A DNA stretch of 64,000 nucleotides from Mycolicibacterium rufum (GTDB taxonomy: Bacteria > Actinomycetota > Actinomycetes > Mycobacteriales > Mycobacteriaceae), in NCBI RefSeq assembly GCF_022374875.2, contig NZ_CP092427.2, forward strand, positions 1,612,001-1,676,000. The letters are read 5' to 3'. A model generated the notes under the pieces. The model was not told where the DNA came from. It was given only the letters and a program-made list of their open reading frames with translations, and made no database searches. Shown piece after piece: positions 18,206 to 25,864 of the stretch. Positions within the stretch are counted from its first letter, which is position 1, and every line of letters starts with the position of its first letter. The position numbers and the translations under genes are program-made.

Positions 18206-18323
18206 CGAAGGCGGGCGAGGTACGAGCCCGACGAGGAAGCGCGCAATCCAGTCCAGCGCGCTGACGAAGGCGGGCGAGGTACGAGCCCGACGAGGAAGCG
18301 CGCGATCTAGTCCAGCGCGCTGA
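18197..18323. repeat. 59-bp tandem repeat between sdhB and the AI-2E permease
   Basis: Two adjacent 59-bp copies (18197-18255 and 18256-18314), differing at only two positions, are followed by the first 9 bases of a third copy (18315-18323). Each copy contains nested inverted repeats: outer GCGCGC arms (18197-18202 / 18239-18244) and inner CGGGC / GCCCG arms (18212-18216 / 18226-18230). The repeat includes the sdhB stop and, on the other strand, the stop of the permease. It may form a bidirectional terminator. The duplication looks recent. Confidence 0.85.
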
Positions 18324-19398
18324 GCTCGGCCACCTGCTCGTCGTAGTACCGCAGGACGACCGCGACGGCGGCGGCGACGGGCACGGCGAGGAACGCGCCG
18401 ACCACCCCGAACGTGGAGGCGCCCAGCGTCACCGCCAGCAGCACGATGACGGCGTGCAGCTTCATCGACTTCGCCTGCAGCCACGGCTGCAGCACATTGC
18501 CCTCGAGTTGCTGCACCGCCACGATGATCGCCAGCACGATCAGGGCGTTCACCGGGCCATTGGCGACCAGCGCGATCAGCACCGCCAGCCCGCCGGCGAC
18601 GAACGCGCCGACGATCGGCACGAAGCCACCGATGAACGTCAGGATCGCCAGCGCGTAGGCCAGCGGCACGCCCAGGATCACCAGCCCGATCCCGATCAGC
18701 ACCGCGTCGATCAGGCTGACCAGCGCCTGCGTGCGGATGAACCCGCCCAGGGTGGCCCACACCCGTTCGAGGATCGTCGCGACGTGCGGCGCGGCGGGCA
18801 GGCCGACCGTGCGTCGCAGCCATGGCAGGAAGTTCGGCCCATCCTTGAGCAGGAAGAACGCCACGACCACCGCGGTGAAGAACGTCACCAGTGCCGACGT
18901 GGCCGCGCCGACACCGGTGAACAGCCCCGAGGCGATCTTGGCGCTGCTGGAGTTCAGCGTGTCGTTGATGGCGTCGACTGCCGAATTCAGTTGCGCGTCA
19001 CTGATGTTCAGCGGCGGACCGTCCAGCCAGTCCCGAACCTGCACCACACCGGCGGTGGCCTGCTCGGCAAGCTCGGCGGCCTGATCGACGATCGCGGGCG
19101 CGACCGCGGCGAGCAGGCCGCCCACGACGAGCACCGCGGCGGTCAACACGAGCAGGACCGCGACCGCCGGCGGAACACCCCGGCCGCGCAGCCAGCGCAC
19201 CGGCGGCCACAGCACCGTGCACACGATCAGCGCCAGCACCACCGGCAGGATGACCACCCACGTCTTGCCCACCACCCAGGACAGCACCCACAGGGCCGCG
19301 GCGACGGCGACGAACTGCACCGCCACGGTCGCCGCCGACCGCAGGTGTGCGCTGTAGACCGGCCCTCGGCGCGTGACGTCTCCTGCGTTGTCCTGCAT
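18307..19398 (-). CDS. AI-2E family (PerM/UPF0118) transporter
   Basis: A 363-residue multispanning membrane protein. Hydrophobic segments near the N-terminus (VAVQFVAVAAALWVLSWVVG, VVILPVVLALIVCTVLW, PAVAVLLVLTAAVLVVGGLLA) are followed by a soluble helical region and more helices. The family hallmark stretch GVPLAYALAILTFIGGFVPIVGAFVAG is present, as is QQLEGNVLQPWLQAKSM. Members export small molecules or act as cation/proton antiporters. The substrate here is unknown. It converges on sdhB through the tandem repeat. Confidence 0.88.
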   Translation of the reverse strand: MQDNAGDVTRRGPVYSAHLRSAATVAVQFVAVAAALWVLSWVVGKTWVVILPVVLALIVCTVLWPPVRWLRGRGVPPAVAVLLVLTAAVLVVGGLLAAVAPAIVDQAAELAEQATAGVVQVRDWLDGPPLNISDAQLNSAVDAINDTLNSSSAKIASGLFTGVGAATSALVTFFTAVVVAFFLLKDGPNFLPWLRRTVGLPAAPHVATILERVWATLGGFIRTQALVSLIDAVLIGIGLVILGVPLAYALAILTFIGGFVPIVGAFVAGGLAVLIALVANGPVNALIVLAIIVAVQQLEGNVLQPWLQAKSMKLHAVIVLLAVTLGASTFGVVGAFLAVPVAAAVAVVLRYYDEQVAELSALD

Positions 19399-19427
19399 CA
19401 GCCCTTTCTACCCAACCCCGGCGGATG

Positions 19428-20288
19428 TCACCGCCAGCGGCGGGACAGGAAGTCGCGGATCAGCGCCGTCACCGCGGGCAGATCGCTCTCCAGCAGGAAA
19501 TGGCCGCCGTCGCGCAGATGGATCTCGGGGTCGACGGCGTCCCGGGCGAACGCGCGCGCGCCGTCCGGACCGAAGAACGGATCCTTGTCGCCCCAAACTG
19601 CCAGCAGCGGAACCGAACTCGTGCGCAAGTAGTCGTGCAGCGCGGGGTAGAGCTTGGGGTTGCTCGCATAGTCGTCGAACAGTGCGAGCTGGATCGCGTC
19701 GTTGCCGGGGCGCGACAGGAGCGCGTAGTCGTGGTGCCAAGTGTCGGGGCTGACGACGCTCGGGTCGGGCACCCCCGCGAGATACTGCATGCGGGTGGCC
19801 TCGAAGGACAGGAACTGCCGTAGCGCCGCGGCGGTCTCCGGCGTCTTCTCGCGCTGGTAGTTCCAGACCGCCTCCCAGCCCGCCGGGACGAAGCCGTCGT
19901 CGTAGCCGTTGCCGTTCTGGGTGATGATCGCGGTGACGGCCCGGGGATCGCGCAGCGCCAGCCGCCACCCCACGGGGGCGCCGTAGTCCTGCACGTACAT
20001 CGCATACGTCGTGATCCCGAGCTGGGTGAGCAGGCCTGCGGTCAGCTCGGCCAGGGCGTCGAAGGTGTAGGTGAACTCCTCGACCGGCGGCGCGTCGGAG
20101 TAGCCGAAGCCGAGGTAGTCCGGCGCGATCACGTGGTAGCGGTCGGCCAGCTCAGGGATCAGGTCGCGGAACATGAACGAACTGGTCGGAAAGCCGTGCA
20201 GCAGCACGACGACCGGAGCGTCCGGGCTGCCCGCCTCCCGGTAGAAGATCTCGCGGCCGGCCACCGTGGCGTAGCGATGATGAACCAT
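19428..20288 (-). CDS. Alpha/beta hydrolase, epoxide hydrolase / haloalkane dehalogenase type
   Basis: A 286-residue soluble hydrolase. HGFPTSSFMFRDLIP gives the oxyanion region, APDYLGFGYSD follows, and the nucleophile elbow is VQDYGAPVG with Asp101. An aspartate rather than serine nucleophile indicates the epoxide hydrolase/haloalkane dehalogenase branch. The acid is likely in WGDKDPFF and the catalytic His in DGGHFLLE. The natural substrate is unknown. The ATG at 20288 is preceded by GAGGAG. It is divergent from a CGNR zinc-finger gene, probably its regulator, across an 85-base symmetric region. Confidence 0.88.
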   Translation of the reverse strand: MVHHRYATVAGREIFYREAGSPDAPVVVLLHGFPTSSFMFRDLIPELADRYHVIAPDYLGFGYSDAPPVEEFTYTFDALAELTAGLLTQLGITTYAMYVQDYGAPVGWRLALRDPRAVTAIITQNGNGYDDGFVPAGWEAVWNYQREKTPETAAALRQFLSFEATRMQYLAGVPDPSVVSPDTWHHDYALLSRPGNDAIQLALFDDYASNPKLYPALHDYLRTSSVPLLAVWGDKDPFFGPDGARAFARDAVDPEIHLRDGGHFLLESDLPAVTALIRDFLSRRWR

Positions 20289-20290
20289 GT

Positions 20291-20373
20291 CTAACTCCTC
20301 AATGACTCTTTGATGGTTACCACCCCAGTGAACCGGGCGCGGTGTAACCTGTCAATAGACTTTTGGAGGTTAG
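20291..20373. promoter_or_regulatory. Extended imperfect dyad in the hydrolase/CGNR divergent promoter
   Basis: The left arm (20291-20324) and the reverse complement of the right arm (20341-20373) align along nearly their full length, including CTAAC, TCC, a TTGA(T/C)-type element and GGTTAC. The ribosome sites of both genes lie in the arms, but similarity continues well beyond them. The region may contain mirrored operators or promoters for the CGNR regulator. This is inference from symmetry. Confidence 0.5.
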
Positions 20374-20880
20374 ATGGAGCTGTACGCAACCACCGCGGGC
20401 GACGAGGCGCTGCTGCTCGACCTGCTCAACACCACCCCCGTCATCGACGGCACCGCCACCGACCTGCTCCGCGATCTCGCCACCGCCGCGGCCTGGCTCA
20501 CCGACCACGACGTCGCCGCCACCGAGGACGAACTCACCGGGCTGGTGGCGGCGCGCCAGGTGCTGCAGGCCGTCGTCCGCGGCGACCGGACCCCGGCCGC
20601 CCTGGCGCCCTTCCTCGACCGCGTCCGACTGCGTCCCGTCGCCACCGACCACGGCGTCGACTGGCGCCTCACCGAGTCCACCGGCGCCACCCGCGCCGTC
20701 CTCGCCTGGGATGGGCTACGCATCACCAGCCCCGGACGCCTGCGCCCCTGCGCCAACGACGAATGCCGGCTGTTCCTGATCGACCGCAGCAAGCCGAACA
20801 CCGCGCGATGGTGCTCGATGGCGATCTGCGGCAACCGGATGAAGGCACGCCGCCACTACCGGCGCACCCACCCGGACTGA
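20374..20880 (+). CDS. CGNR zinc-finger transcriptional regulator (ABATE domain)
   Basis: A 168-residue protein with an N-terminal ABATE/DUF1470-type domain and a C-terminal CGNR zinc finger: PCANDECRLFLIDRSK, WCSMAICGNRMKARRHYRR. The four cysteines and the CGNR tetrapeptide are intact. CGNR proteins are thought to be stress- or ligand-responsive regulators in Actinobacteria. The ATG has GGAGG four bases upstream. Divergent placement suggests that it controls the neighbouring alpha/beta hydrolase and itself. Binding has not been shown by sequence alone. Confidence 0.88.
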   Translation: MELYATTAGDEALLLDLLNTTPVIDGTATDLLRDLATAAAWLTDHDVAATEDELTGLVAARQVLQAVVRGDRTPAALAPFLDRVRLRPVATDHGVDWRLTESTGATRAVLAWDGLRITSPGRLRPCANDECRLFLIDRSKPNTARWCSMAICGNRMKARRHYRRTHPD

Positions 20881-20898
20881 GTCGGGCATGCTGCTCAG

Positions 20899-21717
20899 GT
20901 GCTGTTGCTGAGCCAGGTAACCGGGACCGCTGTTCGCGGGCCCGACGGCAGACCGGTGGGCCGCGTGCGCGACCTGACCGTCAGCCTGGCGGATCCGAGC
21001 CCGCTGCCGCTGATCGACCGGGTACTGATCCGGCCATCACACGCCCCCGATCTGCTGGTGGCGTGGTCGGCGGTGGCGGCGGTGCAGCAGGGCACGCTGT
21101 CGCTCGCGGGAGATGCCGCCGGCTTCGCGATCGGCGCGCTGAGCGACGCGCTCGACGACGACGAGATCCTGCTGGGCCGCGACGTCCTCGACACCCAGGT
21201 GGTCGACATCGCCGAGCAGCGGCTGGCCCGGGTCGCCGACGTGGTGCTCGCCCGCACCCCCGACGGGCACGTGGAGGTCGTCGGCGTCGAGGTCGGCTTC
21301 GGCGCGGTGCTGCGCCGGCTGGGTCTGGGCCGGTTGGCCGCGCGTGCCGGTCAGGACGCGGTCGCATGGAGCGATCTGCACCTGACCTCCGAACGCGGCC
21401 ACGCGGTGCAGCTCGCCACGCCGCGCTCCGCGGTGCACCACCTCGACGCCCGCGCGCTGGCCACGCTGGTGAGCCGGCTCGACACCGACGCGGCGACCGA
21501 GGTGCTCGTCGCCCGGGAGCCGCACGCGGCCGCCGAGGTGCTACGGGCGGGCCCTGAGTCCGTCGGCGAGCGCGTGCTGCGGGCGCTGCCCGGCACCGCC
21601 GCCGAGCAGATCGTCGCCGCGATGCCGGCCGAGCACGCCAGCCGGTGGCGCCGCCGGCTGGCCCGCCCGCGAGCCCGACGGTTCCTGCGGTCACACGTCT
21701 GGCCGCGTCGCACGTGA
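20899..21717 (+). CDS. PRC-barrel / MgtE N-domain-like protein paired with an Nramp transporter
   Basis: A 272-residue soluble protein. The N-terminal half (VTGTAVRGPDGRPVGRVRDLTV and a repeated VVDIAEQRLARVADVVLA) resembles two PRC-barrel-like modules. The C-terminal half (HHLDARALATLVSRLDTDAATEVL through AAMPAEHASRW) resembles the helical N domain of MgtE magnesium channels. It overlaps the transporter start as GTGA and so is almost certainly co-translated with it. A regulatory or metal-sensing partner role is inferred. The GTG start is the only good one in the short gap after the CGNR gene. Confidence 0.78.
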   Translation: MLLLSQVTGTAVRGPDGRPVGRVRDLTVSLADPSPLPLIDRVLIRPSHAPDLLVAWSAVAAVQQGTLSLAGDAAGFAIGALSDALDDDEILLGRDVLDTQVVDIAEQRLARVADVVLARTPDGHVEVVGVEVGFGAVLRRLGLGRLAARAGQDAVAWSDLHLTSERGHAVQLATPRSAVHHLDARALATLVSRLDTDAATEVLVAREPHAAAEVLRAGPESVGERVLRALPGTAAEQIVAAMPAEHASRWRRRLARPRARRFLRSHVWPRRT

Positions 21718-22946
21718 CCCGGCGAAGGGGGGTCGCCCTCGGTGGGCTGCTGGCCGTCGTCGGCCCCGGCCTGCTGGCCGGGCTGTCCGACGACGACCCG
21801 GCGGGCATCACGACGTATTCGGTGCTCGGCGCCGACCACGGCTACCAGCTGCTGTGGGTACTGCTGCTGTCGACCGTCGCGCTGGTGATGTTCCACGGCC
21901 TGGCCGCCCGCATGGGGGTGGTCACCGGGCAGGGCCTGATCGGTCTGGTCCGGCAGCGCTACGGCGTGCGGGTGGGCGGCACGGTGCTGATCGCGCTGGT
22001 GATCGCCAACATCGGCACCACCTGTGCCGAATTCGCCGGTATCGCAGCCGGATTCGAGCTGTTCGGGATCAGCCGCTACATCAGCGTGCCGGCCACTGCG
22101 GTGATCGTGTCGATGTTGGTGCTGCGCGGCAGTTTTCACCGCGTCGAGCACGTGCTGCTCGCGCTGTCGACGGTGTTCCTGGCCTACATCGCCTCGGGCG
22201 TGCTGGCCCGGCCGGACTGGGGCGCCGCGGCGAGAGGCCTGGTGGTGCCGAGCATGCCGATGGACGGGGCGACGATCGCGATCGTGACCGCGACCGTGGG
22301 GACGACGCTGGCGCCCTGGGGACTGTCGTTCATCCAGTCGTACGCGGTGGACAAGAAGCTGCGCACCGAAGACCTCCTGTTCGAGCGCATCGACGTGGTG
22401 ACCGGCGCCGTCCTCACCGGTGTGATCGGCTTCTTCGTCGTGGTGGCCTGCGCCGCGACGCTGCACCGCGACGGCCGCTCGATCACCGACGCGGCCGACG
22501 CCGCGGTGGCGCTGCAACCGCTGGCCGGTGACACTGCCGCGACCCTGTTCGCCGTGGGCCTGATCTGCGCGGCGCTGCTGGCGGCCTCGGTGCTGCCGCT
22601 GTCGACGGCCTACTCGGTGTGCGAGTACGCCGGCGTCGAGGCGGCGCTCGACGACCCGTTCAGTGAGGCGCGGACGTTCTACGTTTCGTTCGGTGCGGTG
22701 ACCGCGCTGGGCGCCGTGGCCGTGCTGATCCCGGGTGCGCCGCTGGTGACGATCCTGGTCGGCACGCAGGTGCTCAACGCCGTGCTGCTGGTCCCGCTGC
22801 TGATCGCGATGATCGGCACCGGCCGGGACCGGGACCAGATGGGCGAGTTCACGATCGGCCGTGTCGCGACGTTCGCCTACGGTGTCACGACCGCGGTGGT
22901 GCTGGTGTGCGTGGCCGTGCTCGCGGTGGTCTCGTTCACCGGGTGA
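21714..22946 (+). CDS. Nramp-family divalent metal transporter
   Basis: A 410-residue membrane protein with about eleven hydrophobic segments. The first reads GPGLLAGLSDDDPAGITTYS: the Nramp DPG(N) metal-binding motif appears as DDPAG, without the usual Asn. Such changes are seen in Nramp-related magnesium transporters, so the ion may be Mg2+ or Mn2+ rather than Fe2+. The MgtE-like partner encoded upstream agrees with a magnesium role. The GTG at 21714 overlaps the upstream stop. An earlier in-frame start (21645) would lie deep within the neighbour. Substrate assignment is inference. Confidence 0.85.
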   Translation: MTRRRGVALGGLLAVVGPGLLAGLSDDDPAGITTYSVLGADHGYQLLWVLLLSTVALVMFHGLAARMGVVTGQGLIGLVRQRYGVRVGGTVLIALVIANIGTTCAEFAGIAAGFELFGISRYISVPATAVIVSMLVLRGSFHRVEHVLLALSTVFLAYIASGVLARPDWGAAARGLVVPSMPMDGATIAIVTATVGTTLAPWGLSFIQSYAVDKKLRTEDLLFERIDVVTGAVLTGVIGFFVVVACAATLHRDGRSITDAADAAVALQPLAGDTAATLFAVGLICAALLAASVLPLSTAYSVCEYAGVEAALDDPFSEARTFYVSFGAVTALGAVAVLIPGAPLVTILVGTQVLNAVLLVPLLIAMIGTGRDRDQMGEFTIGRVATFAYGVTTAVVLVCVAVLAVVSFTG

Positions 22947-23040
22947 GCGTCGAGCGCACGTTGGGGCTGCGCGAAGGCGCGCGAAATGCCGGAGATCGCG
23001 GCGCGTCGACGTACAGACCCGCGCGCTCGCCGAACGACGG

Positions 23041-24261
23041 TCACGAGAGCTGCTCGACGATGTCGGCGCCGCGGGGCACACCGCCCGTCGCGGCGAAGCC
23101 CGCGGCGACCGCCGCCGCGCCCGCCGTCATCGTCCGCGCCGCGCCGATCGCCGCGCGCAGCCGCGGCACGCTGAGCCGGCGCGCGGGCAGCCGCGTGCCG
23201 CACCGCGCGACCTGCACCCGCCGGGCCACCTCGAACTGATCGCGACCGAACGGCACGGCGCAGACCGGGATTCCGCGAGCCAGCGCCTTCTGCGTGATCC
23301 CCATGCCGCCGTGGGTCACCACGCACACCGCGCGGTCGAGCACCGCGGAGTGCGGCACGAAGCGCGCGAACGTGACATTGCCGCTACGCCGCACCGCGTC
23401 GGTGTCCCCCGCCGGGCTGGTCGCGACCACGTGCACCGGTTGCCCGTCGAGCGCCTCGATGGTGGCGCGGATCAGCGCCTCGTCGGCCTGGCGCACCGAC
23501 GACGTCGTCACCAGCACCACCGGCAGGTCGATGTCGTCGAGCCAGGCGGGGCGGCGGTCCAGCGGCGGGTCGAAGGACGCCGGACCGATCATCGACACCG
23601 AGGCGCCCCAGTCGGTGTGCTCGTACTCGAACGGCTTTCCGGTGGCCGCGAGCAGGTGCGGCGCCCTGCGCAGCAGCTCGTCGGCCGATCGCACCGGGGA
23701 CAGCCCCAGCGCCTCCCGCACCGGCCGCATGCCCCGGGCCAGCGGCCGGTCCAGCAGCGGCCCGGTGACCAGACCGATGCCCCAGTCCCGCACCCGGCCC
23801 ACCGGACCCCGCATCGGCGCCGCGCCGGCACCGAACGGCGGCGAGCCCGGCGAGCGCAGGTACGGGACGAACGGCGACAGCACCGCCCACGGCCGCGGCT
23901 GCGCCTCGGCCGCCGCCATCGCGCCCCAGCAGTTCGCGTCGAGCACCATCAGGTCGGGCTCCACCGCACGCACCGCCGTCCGGAAGTCCTCCACCTCCAG
24001 CGCGGCGCGCCGGGTCAGCACCTCCACGGTGCTGGCGACCGACCGCATCATCGAGTCGGTGAACGGGTCGATGCTCTGCAACGCCTCGATCCCGGCAGCG
24101 ACGGGCTCGGCGGCGAAGCCCAGCCCGCGGGTCAGCTCGACACCCGCGGCGAGCGTCCGGACGTGCACCTGGTGCCCACGGCACGCCAGCTCGGTGAGCA
24201 GCGCGCAGAACGGGAACAGGTGTCCCAGGGCCGGCGAGGTGTAGGCCAGCACTACCGCCAT
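23041..24261 (-). CDS. UGT/MGT-type glycosyltransferase
   Basis: A 406-residue GT-B fold glycosyltransferase of family GT1. The N-terminus AVVLAYTSPALGHLFPFCALLTEL is typical of acceptor-binding domains. The C-terminal part has VVLVTTSSVRQ, FVPHSAVLDRAVCVVTHGGMG (the THGGMG nucleotide-sugar motif) and PFGRDQFEVARRV. It should transfer a sugar from an NDP-sugar to a lipophilic acceptor. The ATG at 24261 gives the best N-terminus. It is divergent from idi at 32 bases and sits at one edge of the carotenoid genes, so a carotenoid or terpenoid acceptor is plausible but unproven. Confidence 0.85.
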   Translation of the reverse strand: MAVVLAYTSPALGHLFPFCALLTELACRGHQVHVRTLAAGVELTRGLGFAAEPVAAGIEALQSIDPFTDSMMRSVASTVEVLTRRAALEVEDFRTAVRAVEPDLMVLDANCWGAMAAAEAQPRPWAVLSPFVPYLRSPGSPPFGAGAAPMRGPVGRVRDWGIGLVTGPLLDRPLARGMRPVREALGLSPVRSADELLRRAPHLLAATGKPFEYEHTDWGASVSMIGPASFDPPLDRRPAWLDDIDLPVVLVTTSSVRQADEALIRATIEALDGQPVHVVATSPAGDTDAVRRSGNVTFARFVPHSAVLDRAVCVVTHGGMGITQKALARGIPVCAVPFGRDQFEVARRVQVARCGTRLPARRLSVPRLRAAIGAARTMTAGAAAVAAGFAATGGVPRGADIVEQLS

Positions 24262-24293
24262 CGCGCACCGATCCACGCCCCGCGCGGCACCGA

Positions 24294-24848
24294 ATGACGG
24301 GCATGGCGTCTGCGAACACCGCTGAACTGGTCGTCCTGGTCGACGAGGAGGGCCGACCGATCGGCTCGGCCGACAAGGTCCAGGTCCACCACGAGTCCAC
24401 CCCGCTGCACCTGGCGTTCTCCTGCTACCTGTTCGACCACGCGGGCAACGTGCTGCTGACCAGGCGCGCCCTGCACAAGCGCACGTTCGCGGGAATCTGG
24501 ACCAATTCCTGCTGCGGCCACCCCGCGCCGGACGAGTCGATCACCGACGCCGTGCACCGGCGGGTCCGCGAGGAACTCGGTGTCGGCATCGCCGACCTCG
24601 AGTGCGTGCTGCCCGACTTCCGCTACTACGCGGTGGCCGCCGACGGCGTCGTGGAGAACGAACTGTGCCCGGTGTTCCGCGGCCGCGTCGAGGGCCCGGT
24701 GCGCGCCGACGCGGCCGAGGTCGTGGACTACGAGTGGGTGCCGTGGGAGCAGGCCTGCACGGCGGCCCGCCTGGGGTGGGCGATCAGCCCCTGGGCGGCC
24801 GAACAGATCCCGCTGCTCGAGGCGGCCGGCGTCGGACAACGCACCTAG
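24294..24848 (+). CDS. idi: Isopentenyl-diphosphate delta-isomerase, type I
   Basis: A 184-residue Nudix-fold isomerase interconverting IPP and DMAPP, the starters for all terpenoids. The active-site cysteine is Cys74 in NSCCGHP and the catalytic glutamate is Glu123 in VENELCPVF. The Nudix-like segment RRVREELGV is also visible. It supplies the carotenoid pathway encoded on the opposite strand. Its stop codon overlaps the Rieske gene stop: both use the palindrome CTAG. The first ATG (24294) is used; a second at 24303 is possible. Confidence 0.94.
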   Translation: MTGMASANTAELVVLVDEEGRPIGSADKVQVHHESTPLHLAFSCYLFDHAGNVLLTRRALHKRTFAGIWTNSCCGHPAPDESITDAVHRRVREELGVGIADLECVLPDFRYYAVAADGVVENELCPVFRGRVEGPVRADAAEVVDYEWVPWEQACTAARLGWAISPWAAEQIPLLEAAGVGQRT

Positions 24849-25864
24849 TTCCTCAGCTCGAAGAGTCGTTCGGCGTAGGCCAGGTCGTCGCGCCACAGCT
24901 TGGTGGCCGCCTGCCGCATCAGCGGCCGGATCAGCGGCGCGGCCACCAGACCCTTGCCGAAGTGTGTGCGGTCCGAGTGCGCGATCACCGCTTCGACCAC
25001 CGCGGTCCTGGGCCGGCCGTCGGGTCCGGGACCCAGCGGGGTCGCGTGGGTCTCCACGACGCTGCCCTGCCCCTCGCCCTCGATGATGCGCATCGACACG
25101 GTGCGCGGCCCCGGGGTGGTGAACTCCGCGATCACCGGGACGCCGAGGCGGCCCAGGCGGAACGTGACGTCGACGACGAACCGGTCCAGCGCGTCGGGCA
25201 GGTCGTCGTCGGCGGGCGGGGCGCTGAGCACTTTGAGCTGGGTGAACGAGTACGGGTGGAACCACGCGCCGTGCCACGGGTCGAGCCGGTTGGACACCAC
25301 GTCGGCCGGCTCGCAAACACCCTCGAGCCGGGTCACCGCCGACAGCGCCGGCTCGCCGGGGCGCGGCATCGGCGGGGGCGCGTCGGCGGCGACAGGACCT
25401 TCCGGGCCCGCGGGGTCGGCCAGCTCGTCGAGGCGCACCCAGCACAGCACGCCGTCGTCGTGCGCCGGGAACGGTTTCCACGTCCCGTGCCTGCGCTCCC
25501 CCAGCCGAAGACCGTGCCACGGGCACACCAGCGTCCCGCATTCCACCGGAGCCGTCGCGAGGTCGGCGCCCAGGTGCGGGCAGGCCCGCGGCGCGACCAG
25601 CAGCCCGCCGTCGGCGCCGCGCCACGCCACCAGTTGCCGTCCGGCGACCGTCGTGCCCAGCGCCGAGGTCGTGACCGACGAGCTCGCTGCGAACGCGAAC
25701 CAGTTGCCGCCCGGTTTGCGCTGCGCGCGCCGCAGGGCCGCGGAGATCAGCGCCGGGTTCGCGTCGGCGTAGGTCGGGGTCTGGGCGGCCCAGTCGATCT
25801 TCGGCAGCACCTCGAACGGCCACGCTGCCGACAGCCTGGCCCGCCACCCCGTCTGCTCGCTCAC
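24845..25864 (-). CDS. Rieske non-haem iron oxygenase of the carotenoid operon
   Basis: A 339-residue protein. The Rieske [2Fe-2S] motif is Cys95-Pro-His97 and Cys114-Pro-Trp-His117. A mononuclear iron site follows as Asp195-x2-His198-x4-His203 (DPWHGAWFH), the arrangement of ring-hydroxylating oxygenases. It is thus probably a true oxygenase rather than only a ferredoxin. The GTG at 25864 overlaps the crtU stop (GTGA). Linked to CrtU, it may hydroxylate or oxidise the aromatic or beta end group of the carotenoid. Similar proteins are annotated with a DUF5914 domain. The reaction is inferred from context. Confidence 0.8.
   Translation of the reverse strand: MSEQTGWRARLSAAWPFEVLPKIDWAAQTPTYADANPALISAALRRAQRKPGGNWFAFAASSSVTTSALGTTVAGRQLVAWRGADGGLLVAPRACPHLGADLATAPVECGTLVCPWHGLRLGERRHGTWKPFPAHDDGVLCWVRLDELADPAGPEGPVAADAPPPMPRPGEPALSAVTRLEGVCEPADVVSNRLDPWHGAWFHPYSFTQLKVLSAPPADDDLPDALDRFVVDVTFRLGRLGVPVIAEFTTPGPRTVSMRIIEGEGQGSVVETHATPLGPGPDGRPRTAVVEAVIAHSDRTHFGKGLVAAPLIRPLMRQAATKLWRDDLAYAERLFELRN

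Noticed and set aside
17405..18823. 472-codon minus-strand frame across sdhB and into the permease
   Set aside because: It is antisense to sdhB, whose Fe-S motifs are unmistakable, and shares no frame with the AI-2E permease.
22947..23040. GC-rich spacer between the Nramp and glycosyltransferase genes as a dispersed repeat
   Set aside because: Its style resembles mycobacterial intergenic repeats, but no second copy or clear inverted arms occur in the window.
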